From an uncultured Treponema sp. (GTDB taxonomy: Bacteria > Spirochaetota > Spirochaetia > Treponematales > Treponemataceae), in assembly GCA_946615905.1 (NCBI GenBank), contig CAMOIE010000006.1, positions 62,001-126,000 on the forward strand: 64,000 bases of DNA. Direction: 5' to 3'. The translations under genes and the position numbers were made by a program. This document shows, one piece after another, positions 8,175 through 16,096 of this stretch. How positions within the stretch are numbered: the first letter of the stretch is position 1; every line of letters begins with the position of its first letter. Under the pieces are notes generated by a model. The model saw only the letters and a program-made list of their open reading frames with translations, searched no databases and was not told the DNA's origin.

Positions 8175-9413
8175 TTATATTCCCCTGTCGTCAAAGTAAA
8201 TGTGGCGGGGAAGACCTGAAACGTAAATCGGAGTCAACTCAGCCTGAATAAGGGGCATTGCGTACTCGATAAATGGTGTAAGCATCTGGGTATGGTCGGG
8301 ATTCATCCATTCGAGGGGAACCTTTTTCTCAAGGTTGGCAACTTCTGAAATCGGGTGAAGCTCGGTCGTACACTGGTAGGGGGCGTTTGAAATGCGCTCA
8401 AGAGCCACCATCTCGCCAGAGTGTCCCTCAAATGCGGCTTTTACCGCAGCTCCACCGACCTGATAGGCCTCCGTGATGTCTGTGCGTGAAGTCAAATGGC
8501 CGGCACAACGCTGCAATGTTGAGAGTTCAATCAGACGGGTCTTTGTCTTCATCTCCTTAGCGACCGTATTGCAGAGGAAGCGGGCTGTCCCAGTTAAAGC
8601 CTTGTGGCCGAAAGCGTCAACCGAATGAACATCATCGGCAAGCTCACAGACATAGCGTCCATCGGCAAGCTTTAGTCCCTCGGAGACTGCGATTACGATT
8701 CCTGGCTTTTTCTCCTGCAACTTGCGGACTTTTTCAACAAAATGCACAACATCGAAAGGAACTTCCGGCAAACAAATCATGTCAACGCCTTCACAGTCCT
8801 CGCCCTTGGCAAGAGCGGCGGCAGCGGTAAGCCAACCTGCATTGCGTCCCATGATTTCTACGATTGTAACTTGATTTGTTCCATAAACGGTGGCATCGCG
8901 GATAATCTCCTTCATTACGGCAGCGATGTATTTTGCAGCAGAGCCATAGCCCGGACAGTGGTCGGTAACGCAGAGGTCGTTGTCAATTGTCTTTGGCACC
9001 CCGATAAAGCGGATGTCAGACCCGACGCTCTTTCCGTAGATGGCCAACTTGTTGATTGTGTCCATAGAGTCGTTTCCGCCAATGTAGAAGAAATAACCGA
9101 TATCGAGTTTTTTGAGCAGGGCCATGATTTTCTCGTAAACAGGCTTAGCCTCAGGAGAGTCAAGCTCTGGCAACTTGTAACGGCAGGAGCCAAGGAATGA
9201 CGATGGAGTCCTCTTCAAAAGCTCGATGTCGAGAGAATCCCTGAGCTGTTCGCCCAAATCTATGTATTTTTCCTGGAGAAGTCCCTGGATTCCGTGCACC
9301 ATTCCGAATACATGCTCAGCTCCACGGCCTTTTGCAGCTTCAAAAACACCAGCAAGGCTTGAATTGATTACTGATGTCGGTCCGCCGGACTGACCCACGA
9401 TTGCGTTTTTCAT
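8175..9413 (-). CDS. pfp: 6-phosphofructokinase, PPi-type
   Basis: Glycolytic enzyme phosphorylating fructose-6-phosphate, here most likely with pyrophosphate. The 412-aa protein starts MKNAIVGQSGGPTSVIN, the phosphate-binding loop form seen in the roughly 400-residue PPi-PFKs of clostridia. GGNDSMDT (112–119) stands where ATP enzymes have GGDGS; an acidic or amide residue here blocks ATP use in characterised enzymes. PKTIDND (140–146) carries the catalytic Asp, followed by GYGSAA. An excellent GGAGG ribosome site precedes the ATG. The donor is inferred from motifs and needs assay to be certain. Confidence 0.92.
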   Translation of the reverse strand: MKNAIVGQSGGPTSVINSSLAGVFEAAKGRGAEHVFGMVHGIQGLLQEKYIDLGEQLRDSLDIELLKRTPSSFLGSCRYKLPELDSPEAKPVYEKIMALLKKLDIGYFFYIGGNDSMDTINKLAIYGKSVGSDIRFIGVPKTIDNDLCVTDHCPGYGSAAKYIAAVMKEIIRDATVYGTNQVTIVEIMGRNAGWLTAAAALAKGEDCEGVDMICLPEVPFDVVHFVEKVRKLQEKKPGIVIAVSEGLKLADGRYVCELADDVHSVDAFGHKALTGTARFLCNTVAKEMKTKTRLIELSTLQRCAGHLTSRTDITEAYQVGGAAVKAAFEGHSGEMVALERISNAPYQCTTELHPISEVANLEKKVPLEWMNPDHTQMLTPFIEYAMPLIQAELTPIYVSGLPRHIYFDDRGI

Positions 9414-9540
9414 ATTTCCTCCAAAAATGTGCTATCAGATAATAATTTAATGTTTTATATACAAATATTCTACCATACAATTTATGAAATTTGTAAATAT
9501 TATTTTAATTTTCCTGACTTTTAGGCTGGCGACACGAATA

Positions 9541-9569
9541 TTGAAGTGAATGCGAAAAAGAATTAAACT
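9541..9569 (+). promoter_or_regulatory. Promoter of queD (leaderless type)
   Basis: TTGAAG (9541–9546), 17 bp, TAAACT (9564–9569), then 8 bp to the ATG. No Shine–Dalgarno. Confidence 0.6.
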
Positions 9570-9577
9570 CTTCCATC

Positions 9578-9967
9578 ATGTTTGAAGTAAGAGTTGAGGC
9601 CGATTTTGCGGCCGCCCATTTTTTAAGGGATTATCACGGCAAGTGCGAGAACCTGCACGGCCACAACTATAAAGTATACGCCCACGTCCGCGGAGAAAAT
9701 CTCGATGAGGGCGGTATGTTACTGGACTTTACGATTTTGAAGGCTGCCCTAAAGTCCGCCTGTAAACTTCTTGACCATACCAACCTGAACGACAGGCCGG
9801 AATTCATGCAGAATCCTTCGGCAGAGAGAATCGCAAAATGGATTTTCGACCGAATTCTTGCCGAAACAGCGGAAAAGTCCTGTGACTTGACCGGAAAATT
9901 AGGTCCTCAGCTTTTTGCCGTTGACGTCTTTGAAACAGACCACAACCGAGCCCGCTACAGCCTCTAG
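9578..9967 (+). CDS. queD: 6-carboxy-5,6,7,8-tetrahydropterin synthase QueD
   Basis: Converts 7,8-dihydroneopterin triphosphate to 6-carboxytetrahydropterin in queuosine/7-deazaguanine synthesis. The 129-aa length is standard. His14, His27 and His29 (in CENLHGHNY) are the zinc ligands and Cys23 is the catalytic nucleophile; LLDFTILK and LLDHTNLND carry the other conserved residues. The Cys and its spacing favour QueD over eukaryotic PTPS. No other que genes are in the window, so the rest of the pathway is encoded elsewhere or precursors are imported. Confidence 0.95.
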   Translation: MFEVRVEADFAAAHFLRDYHGKCENLHGHNYKVYAHVRGENLDEGGMLLDFTILKAALKSACKLLDHTNLNDRPEFMQNPSAERIAKWIFDRILAETAEKSCDLTGKLGPQLFAVDVFETDHNRARYSL

Positions 9968-10011
9968 TTCTCTTTTATGACAGGGCACCTCTGTTTTTAA
10001 GATTTCAAACA

Positions 10012-10040
10012 TTGACCTTCACGCAGATTTTTATCATACT
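10012..10040 (+). promoter_or_regulatory. Promoter of the PilZ gene (leaderless type)
   Basis: TTGACC (10012–10017), 17 bp, CATACT (10035–10040), then 7 bp to the ATG. The -10 matches only four of six positions but the spacing is ideal and no ribosome site is present. Confidence 0.5.
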
Positions 10041-10047
10041 CTGACGC

Positions 10048-10434
10048 ATGACTTCTGAATCAAGAAAAGACATTCGTTTTGACGACTTTGGCCGTGTAGA
10101 ATGCCCAGAACTTTGCGTAGTCGGCGGGATCCTCGAAGACGTTTCCTTGAATGGCTGCAGGATTCAATTTAACGCCCCGGTCTCTTTGAACGAAGAAGAA
10201 GATTACGAGCTGAAAGTCCGCTTTTCAAAAAATCCAGGAGCCCCGCTCACCCTGATTTGCCATCCCCAGTGGCAGAAAGTCATTGATGGGCAGACCAACG
10301 AGATAGGATTCGAGATTTTGCATTCACCTGACTCAGGCCGCCTGCACGAATACATAAGCAAGCTTCATTCCGAACAGTCCGAATACAATGACCAAGATAT
10401 AATTCCGGTGGAGACAGAGTGCCAGTTCGTATAG
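10048..10434 (+). CDS. PilZ-domain c-di-GMP-binding protein
   Basis: A 128-aa protein that is almost entirely one PilZ domain. The two c-di-GMP-contacting motifs are recognisable: an N-terminal RKDIRF (degenerate RxxxR) and DVSLNGCRI (D/N-x-S-x-x-G). Such stand-alone proteins act as receptors that change motility or surface behaviour by binding a partner. The gene ends 16 nt inside the methyltransferase gene, so the two are probably co-translated; a functional link is not obvious. The first motif is weaker than consensus, so binding should not be taken as certain. Confidence 0.82.
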   Translation: MTSESRKDIRFDDFGRVECPELCVVGGILEDVSLNGCRIQFNAPVSLNEEEDYELKVRFSKNPGAPLTLICHPQWQKVIDGQTNEIGFEILHSPDSGRLHEYISKLHSEQSEYNDQDIIPVETECQFV

Positions 10435-11405
10435 AAAAAATTCCGGGAACCGCCTTTTTCGCCTTCCCGGAGATGAAAAACCTTTTGATTTCAGAACTTT
10501 CCTCAAGATTTTCATACAATCCCGCCGAACACGGCTCAAAAGAATTCGGCGACTTGCTTTACTGCCCGGACTTCGCCCCGCAAAAAGACCCTTCCGGCCA
10601 GAATCTTCTGCCCTATTGGGCCGCCACATCCCTTTTGGAGCCTTTCAAAATGTCATTCGACTCAATCGGAGATGCAGCAAAGGGACTTTCTCAAATCCAG
10701 CGCAACTGGGCGGGCGGACACTACCAGTTTTTCCGCCGGGCTGAGCTGATTCAAAAAAAACTTCCGTATATAAAGCTCAAAAAAAGAAATTTTCCTTTTG
10801 AGATTCCAGATTCTCCGATGGGCTTTTACACTTTGACCGGAGAAAACGAGATTCTTGCCTCTGCCGCGACATCAAGCGCCCTTCCCTGCGGAATCCTGAC
10901 TTTTGAAGAAGACCATGTAAATCCGCCGAGCCGGGCATATCTCAAAATTCAAGAAAGCCTGACCTTAGCCCGCCAGTTTTTCGGCGTGGACCTTCCCAGC
11001 GAGAATTCAAAATGCTTTGAAGCGGGAGCCTGTCCCGGCGGCTGGACCTGGGTTTTACGACAACTTGGAGCTGAAGTCTTTGCCGTTGACAGGGCACCAC
11101 TCGCCGACTCATTGATGTCCGACCCGAAAGTGAAATTCCTCGCCCACGATGCATTCACGCTGAAACCCCAGGAAATCGGGGAATGCGACTGGGTTTTCTC
11201 GGACGTAATCTGCTATCCTGAACGCCTCTTGGAATGGGTAAAAGTCTGGCTTGACTCTGGACTTACAAAAAAAATGATTTGCACGATAAAAATGCAGGGG
11301 GCAATAGACTGGAGCATAGTCGCAAAGTTCGCCCAGATTCCAAACTCAAAAGTCGTCCACCTGCACTACAACAAGCACGAGCTGACTTGGATTCACTGCG
11401 AGTGA
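10419..11405 (+). CDS. FtsJ/RlmM-like SAM-dependent RNA 2'-O-methyltransferase
   Basis: A 328-aa protein with a C-terminal Rossmann methyltransferase domain. ACPGGWTWVLRQLGAEVFAVD (around residue 200) closely follows the SAM-binding site of RlmM, the 23S rRNA Cm2498 enzyme, with DWVFSDVI and MICTIKMQ supplying the later D and K of the FtsJ K-D-K-E set. The N-terminal half is divergent and may bind RNA. The start is GTG at 10419, preceded by GGTGGAGA and overlapping the PilZ gene by 16 nt; an ATG at 10472 is the alternative. The RNA target is inferred from similarity. Confidence 0.8.
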   Translation: MPVRIEKIPGTAFFAFPEMKNLLISELSSRFSYNPAEHGSKEFGDLLYCPDFAPQKDPSGQNLLPYWAATSLLEPFKMSFDSIGDAAKGLSQIQRNWAGGHYQFFRRAELIQKKLPYIKLKKRNFPFEIPDSPMGFYTLTGENEILASAATSSALPCGILTFEEDHVNPPSRAYLKIQESLTLARQFFGVDLPSENSKCFEAGACPGGWTWVLRQLGAEVFAVDRAPLADSLMSDPKVKFLAHDAFTLKPQEIGECDWVFSDVICYPERLLEWVKVWLDSGLTKKMICTIKMQGAIDWSIVAKFAQIPNSKVVHLHYNKHELTWIHCE

Positions 11406-11424
11406 TTTTTACAGGCGACCGCAT

Positions 11425-12138
11425 CTACACTTTGACGATTAATACAGAAAAATATCCAGTCTCTTTCCCGGCGGAAAGTATTTCCTTTCCGAAAAATATT
11501 TTTTCTTCAGGCAGGCTGACGTTAGAGACCAAATACGAGCTGTCCAAAAGACCTTTTTCTTCAATTAAGCGGACGATTTCCATTAAGTGCCGACCGGCTT
11601 TCATTATGATTTTTGTCCCTGCAAGCGAAAGTTCATTTTGAAATCTTGAATTTTCCCCTTCAAACCAAGCGTCACCGGGAATTATCGCCGCGGACTCGCT
11701 TCCGTCTGCCAGCATTCTCCCGACCGAACAGGCAGAGGCAACAAATGAAGTCACTCCGGGGCAGAATTCCGTCTTAAATCCAGACTTTTCTAAAAAAGCC
11801 GAAATCTTTCCTGCGGTCGAATAAATCGACACGTCACCCAAAGAGACAAAGGCTGCGTCAACTCCAGATTCAAGGACTTTGCGGATTTTCTCGGCAGTTT
11901 TTTCATAGACTTTTTCCTCGCCTCCGCCCATAACAAAAGAGACCGGAATCAGCTTCCGATTTCCACCGCCATCGTGAGCTGTGACAAGCGGGGAAATCGT
12001 CTGCAAGGCGCGGGATTTTCCGCCAGACTCCGGATAAAAAATCGCCCCGCACTTTCTCAAAATCTCGGCGGCACGAAAAGTGAGCAGGTCTCCTGCCCCT
12101 GGCCCTACGCTCATGGCGTAAAATATTCCTTTTTTCAT
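11425..12138 (-). CDS. cbiL: Precorrin-2/cobalt-factor-II C20-methyltransferase CbiL-like
   Basis: SAM-dependent corrin-ring methylase of the tetrapyrrole methylase family (237 aa, normal length). VGPGAGDLLTFRAAEIL (11–27) is the N-terminal signature, SLGDVSIYST (~98) the SAM-pocket motif, and GVTSFVASAC the third conserved block. The Thr/Phe context fits CbiL/CobI rather than CbiF or CysG. No other cobalamin gene is within the window, which is unusual because these genes normally cluster. It starts directly downstream of a close promoter with no ribosome site, divergent from leuB. Confidence 0.85.
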   Translation of the reverse strand: MKKGIFYAMSVGPGAGDLLTFRAAEILRKCGAIFYPESGGKSRALQTISPLVTAHDGGGNRKLIPVSFVMGGGEEKVYEKTAEKIRKVLESGVDAAFVSLGDVSIYSTAGKISAFLEKSGFKTEFCPGVTSFVASACSVGRMLADGSESAAIIPGDAWFEGENSRFQNELSLAGTKIIMKAGRHLMEIVRLIEEKGLLDSSYLVSNVSLPEEKIFFGKEILSAGKETGYFSVLIVKV

Positions 12139-12145
12139 TAAAGAG

Positions 12146-12174
12146 ACTTTAGCCTATTTCCGCCCTTTACTCAA
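12146..12174 (-). promoter_or_regulatory. Promoter of cbiL (leaderless type)
   Basis: Minus strand: TTGAGT (12169–12174), 17 bp, TAAAGT (12146–12151), then 7 bp to the ATG at 12138. No Shine–Dalgarno. Confidence 0.65.
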
Positions 12175-12257
12175 ATGATGTTTTATGCTAAATTAACTTT
12201 ACAAATACTAAAGAAATTTAAGCGGAGTTAAAAACCGCAGGCTTATAGGAGTGAAAT

Positions 12258-13352
12258 ATGGAAAAGAACATTGCTTTGATTCCCGGTGACGGAATCGGCC
12301 CTGATGTAGTTGCGGAAGGCGTAAACGTTTTGAACGCTGTAGCCGAAAAGTACGGCCACAAGTGGAATTACACTAACGTAATCGCCGGAGGAGCCGCAAT
12401 CGACAAGTTCGGAAAGCCCCTGCCGCAGGATCAGCTTGACATCTGTCTCAAGGCGGACTCAGTTCTTTTGGGAGCCGTAGGCGGTCCAAAATGGGACAAC
12501 GTTGCTCCTGAGATTCGCCCTGAAAAAGCCCTGCTCGGCCTGCGCGGCGGAATGAAGGTTTACGCAAACTTGCGCCCGGCCGTAATGTGGCCGCAGCTCC
12601 GCGATGCCTGCCCCCTTAAAGACGAAGTTGTAGGAGACGGCCAGCTTGATATTCTCGTAGTCCGCGAGCTTACAGGCGGAATCTACTTCGGTGAGAGGGG
12701 AACTTCAGAAGACGGAAAGACCGCCTGGGACACAGAAAAATACACTTGGGAAGAAATCGAGAGAATCTGCCGCATGGGATTTGAATTCGCCCAGAAACGC
12801 CGCAAGCACCTCACAGTAGTTGACAAGGCAAACATCCTCAACTCAAGCCGCCTCTGGAGAAAGGTTGCGGAAGAAGTTCACAAAGACTACTCTGACGTAA
12901 CGCTCGACTTTCTCTACATCGACAATGCCTCAATGCAGCTGGTGCGCAACCCAAGACAGTTCGATGTAATCGCCACAAGCAATATGTTCGGCGACATCCT
13001 CACTGACGAGGCAAGCCAGATCACAGGCTCCATCGGAATGCTGGCCTCAGCTTCACTCGGCGACGGAAAAGGACCTGGCCTCTACGAACCGATTCACGGA
13101 ACGGCCCCGGACATCGCCGGAAAAGACCTTGCAAACCCGCTTGCCACAATTCTTTCTGCGGCAATGCTACTCCGCTACGACTTCAAGCTTGAAAAAGAAG
13201 CAAAGGCAATCGAAAACGCCGTAAACGAAGTCCTCAACGAAGGCTGGAGAACGGGCGACATCGCAGGATCTAAAATCGGCGAAATCAAGGCCGCAGGCAA
13301 GCTTGTCGGAACCAAGAAAATGGGAGAGCTTGTTGTAGCGCACCTTAAATAA
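12258..13352 (+). CDS. leuB: 3-isopropylmalate dehydrogenase
   Basis: NAD-dependent oxidative decarboxylation of 3-isopropylmalate, third step of leucine synthesis. The 364-aa sequence has the family start IALIPGDGIGPDVV, the GGPKWD loop, RELTGGIYFGERG, the catalytic-Lys segment VVDKANIL, the metal-binding FGDILTDEAS and the NAD-binding GTAPDIAGKDLANP. An AGGAG ribosome site precedes the ATG. The ~120-bp upstream region contains a GCGG/CCGC hairpin but no intrinsic terminator. leuA lies 34 kb away and leuCD are not in the window, so the pathway is split among several loci. Confidence 0.97.
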   Translation: MEKNIALIPGDGIGPDVVAEGVNVLNAVAEKYGHKWNYTNVIAGGAAIDKFGKPLPQDQLDICLKADSVLLGAVGGPKWDNVAPEIRPEKALLGLRGGMKVYANLRPAVMWPQLRDACPLKDEVVGDGQLDILVVRELTGGIYFGERGTSEDGKTAWDTEKYTWEEIERICRMGFEFAQKRRKHLTVVDKANILNSSRLWRKVAEEVHKDYSDVTLDFLYIDNASMQLVRNPRQFDVIATSNMFGDILTDEASQITGSIGMLASASLGDGKGPGLYEPIHGTAPDIAGKDLANPLATILSAAMLLRYDFKLEKEAKAIENAVNEVLNEGWRTGDIAGSKIGEIKAAGKLVGTKKMGELVVAHLK

Positions 13353-13355
13353 ATT

Positions 13356-13440
13356 CAATCCGTGTAGGGGGGACCAATAAGCTCGCAGAATGCGGGCTTT
13401 GCCCAGACAAGCTCAGCCACTATTTTGCTACTTTTGGTCA
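13356..13440. repeat. GC-rich intergenic element after leuB
   Basis: Between leuB and the next promoter lies a stretch with complementary segments (GCAGAATGCGGGC/GCCC) and GACAAGCTCA, a block related to the TCGACAAGCTC element found at three other places. No T-tract is present. It may be a decayed member of the dispersed repeat family. Confidence 0.35.
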
Positions 13441-13466
13441 ACCCCGAAATTGTCAATTATGAATTG

Positions 13467-13495
13467 TTGTAAATTCTAGGCAGATAAACTAGAAT
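13467..13495 (+). promoter_or_regulatory. Promoter of the 572-aa protein gene (leaderless type)
   Basis: TTGTAA (13467–13472), 17 bp, TAGAAT (13490–13495). The ATG at 13502 is 6 bp downstream, while the earlier ATG at 13496 abuts the -10 box and would lie upstream of the transcription start. Confidence 0.65.
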
Positions 13496-13501
13496 ATGGA
13501 C

Positions 13502-15220
13502 ATGGCTGAAACCAATTCTTTCGACCGGCTTGTTTCCGGCCTTTCCGCAGAAGAACGTAAGGACTTGCTTTCAAAGGTCCACATGATTCATACAACAGAA
13601 GAAAACGAATCTCTCGCCCCCCTCGAAAAACCCGCAGAAAATACGATAGCTATTGCAGAGCAAATCAAACGAAAGCCCCTGATATTCCGCCTTTGGCTCT
13701 GGCTCAAATCCATCATAAGAAACACACCTGCTGAAGAGCTTTTCAACGAATATAAAATCAATACTCTTGCCCGCACTATAGACCGCAACTTTCCTGGACT
13801 AATTGACTACAGACGCAGCTTGTTCAAGTCTGGATTTTATCAAAAACTTAGCGAATTGAAACTCTGCGCTGATTTCTTCCGTCCATGTGTCAGTGCTGCC
13901 GCCACAGATCCGGACAATTTCCTTGTATTTTTAGGTTCCATCTGTATGCCAGACATTGAGGACAAACTTGACAAAGATGTTGACCCCTATTCAAATCCTC
14001 TTAAGGCCGGAGTCCGGTTGGAACTGAGGAGCAAGCTCCTCCACAAAATGGATGAAATCATCACAGGAATTCCAGCCCAGCAAAAGAGCGACATGTATTC
14101 AGCAGTCCGCTCAGTCGAATGGCTGACCCAGTTCTGTACCCTGCCCTTTGCAACTTTTCTCGCATTCTTCTCTGATTTGAACGACACTGCAAAAGTCTGC
14201 TCATTTGGTCAAGTTGAAAACGAGTTTAATGCTTTCGCAAAAGTCTTGTGCAACGGTCTTTCAATTCCAGAAGAAGTTCTAGAAGCCATTTATCTTTTCA
14301 AAGTTAGAATTGAAAAAAAGAATAAGATTCAGACCATCGATGAAAACGCTGAGGATGCCGCTCCCGCTTACGTTGAAAAGGCCCACTCGGAACTTTCCAT
14401 GATGCACACATTCATTGTAAACGTTCCAATGCTCTCTATCGGCCGCGTAATTTACCAAGACTCATCGTGGCAGTCTGCGGAATTCACCGGTGGCGAAAAC
14501 TGGTTTCGCCGCTATCAGGAGACCTGGAAACGCCTTTTTGATCAAAAATGGGAAGCCTGGACCACAGACTGCAAAAAAGAAGCCCTGCGACAGAGCCTAA
14601 AATCAAACTTTAATTTGGAAACATTCCCACTTCTGCCGAACAGACCTTGGACTGACCTTTGGGGTGGGATACCATTCCGCTATGAACTTACTGGGGGCTT
14701 CTTAAACTGGTACTTCAAGGAAAAATTTCCTCAGTTCGAGCTAACTTTAAAAACGATTCTTCTCGAAGGCGACTTCATCTCAAAAGAAGTTCGGCAAAAT
14801 TATTCCGACATGTTCAATATGATGATTCAGATTTCAATCGATTTGACAAATCTGAACAGAAAATGGGAAAGTAGCGGAGAGTCAGGAAGTATATTTACAA
14901 AACTGATTGACGAGCACCAGAGAACACTGCAAGGGCAGACCAAGGCGGAAGGTTTGATTCACGCCGCAGAAAGTGAAATTGGATCCATGATTTACCATTT
15001 CGGGGACGCATGCCGCACATTGACACAAGTTTTGGACGGGATTTTAGGCCTGACGGTCGATATTCATGCAGAGACTTTACGCAACTTTACAAAAATCGGC
15101 GGAAAGGAGAACGACGCTTTTCAGGATAAAGTCCGGAGGGCAAAAACTTCGCTTTCAGAAGCGCACTCCCTTATCAAGGAGCTGGAGCCGATTGACATGC
15201 CGAGCCGGTCAAAAAACTGA
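13502..15220 (+). CDS. Uncharacterised conserved treponemal protein (possibly DUF5312-like)
   Basis: A 572-aa soluble protein without signal peptide or clear membrane segments. It opens with MAETNSFDRLVSGLSAEERKDLL and is rich in predicted helices; I see no catalytic motif. Its general character resembles a family of long, uncharacterised Treponema proteins (I believe DUF5312), but I cannot verify that. I prefer the second ATG (13502), because the first touches the -10 box. pgeF follows after 22 bp without a clear ribosome site, so the two are likely co-transcribed. Function unknown. Confidence 0.7.
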   Translation: MAETNSFDRLVSGLSAEERKDLLSKVHMIHTTEENESLAPLEKPAENTIAIAEQIKRKPLIFRLWLWLKSIIRNTPAEELFNEYKINTLARTIDRNFPGLIDYRRSLFKSGFYQKLSELKLCADFFRPCVSAAATDPDNFLVFLGSICMPDIEDKLDKDVDPYSNPLKAGVRLELRSKLLHKMDEIITGIPAQQKSDMYSAVRSVEWLTQFCTLPFATFLAFFSDLNDTAKVCSFGQVENEFNAFAKVLCNGLSIPEEVLEAIYLFKVRIEKKNKIQTIDENAEDAAPAYVEKAHSELSMMHTFIVNVPMLSIGRVIYQDSSWQSAEFTGGENWFRRYQETWKRLFDQKWEAWTTDCKKEALRQSLKSNFNLETFPLLPNRPWTDLWGGIPFRYELTGGFLNWYFKEKFPQFELTLKTILLEGDFISKEVRQNYSDMFNMMIQISIDLTNLNRKWESSGESGSIFTKLIDEHQRTLQGQTKAEGLIHAAESEIGSMIYHFGDACRTLTQVLDGILGLTVDIHAETLRNFTKIGGKENDAFQDKVRRAKTSLSEAHSLIKELEPIDMPSRSKN

Positions 15221-15242
15221 TCCCCAGTAAGATTCAAAACAA

Positions 15243-16094
15243 ATGAACAGAATCTCGCTTACAGAGAAAATTGACTCGATTGCCCAAAAAGATGGAGAAA
15301 ATCCGCTTTTTATAACAGAATATTTTTATCGTGACGGAAAACCACTATCACAAAGAGCCCCTGTCTGGGGGATGACACTTCGTGAAGCTGGCTCAATGCG
15401 CTTCCGCTGGAATGAAAAAAATCTTCACCGGGAAAAAATGCTCGCAACAATCTGCGGAAAAAAAGAAGCTCTTTCTCTTGAGCTGATTCACTCAAAAATT
15501 GTTTTGGATATTAAAAAGCCAGGAGAAAACAAAAATCAACTGGCCGATGGGATGATTACAACGAACAAGGATTTTGTTCCGGTAGTGACGGTCGCTGACT
15601 GCGTTCCAATTTTTTTATTCTGCCCAGAGACTGGAGTCTTTGCAGCCCTTCACTCTGGCTGGAGAGGAACTGGAATTGCCGCAGAAGCCATAAAAAAAGC
15701 CTGCGAGATTTACGGCGGCCGTCCCGAAGATTTTTGTGCCGCAATCGGCCCACATATCCACAAATGCTGCTATTCGATCGACGGAGAAAGGGCAAAATAC
15801 TTTATAGAAAATTTTGGCTCCGACTGCGTAGAGAAGTCCGAAGCCCCGGAGAATTCCCGCTTTCCATACAGACTTTCACTTGCCCGGGCAAATGAAAATT
15901 TGCTTTTGGACATTGGAATAAAAGAAGAAAATATCATCGTATGCAATGACTGCACATGCTCACAAAAAAATAAAGCCGGAACATTCCCGTTCGGGAGTTT
16001 CCGGCGCGAAGCGGCATTCTTGCCACCAGAAGTCGATGCAGAAAGCCGAAGCAGGTCAATGACCGTGCAAGCGGCCTTCTGCGGTTATCTATAA
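15243..16094 (+). CDS. pgeF: PgeF/YfiH-family multicopper-oxidase-like (laccase domain) protein
   Basis: Member of the DUF152/YfiH family, zinc enzymes acting on purine nucleosides, with a suggested editing role in peptidoglycan synthesis in E. coli. The 283-aa protein holds the signatures VTVADCVPIFLF, ALHSGWRGTG (zinc His), AIGPHIHKCCY (Cys/His ligands) and the terminal FPFGSFRREA. All three presumed zinc ligands (H, C, H) are present. Its stop codon is two bases from that of the convergent ileS. Confidence 0.88.
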   Translation: MNRISLTEKIDSIAQKDGENPLFITEYFYRDGKPLSQRAPVWGMTLREAGSMRFRWNEKNLHREKMLATICGKKEALSLELIHSKIVLDIKKPGENKNQLADGMITTNKDFVPVVTVADCVPIFLFCPETGVFAALHSGWRGTGIAAEAIKKACEIYGGRPEDFCAAIGPHIHKCCYSIDGERAKYFIENFGSDCVEKSEAPENSRFPYRLSLARANENLLLDIGIKEENIIVCNDCTCSQKNKAGTFPFGSFRREAAFLPPEVDAESRSRSMTVQAAFCGYL

Positions 16095-16096
16095 CC

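Noticed and set aside
12175-12231. Small frame upstream of leuB with three Leu codons (MMFYAKLTLQILKKFKRS), a possible second leucine leader peptide
   Set aside because: No intrinsic terminator follows, only a GCGG/CCGC dyad without T-run, and a plausible leuB promoter (TTTACT-N17-TAAATT) lies inside the frame, so the transcript would start within it.
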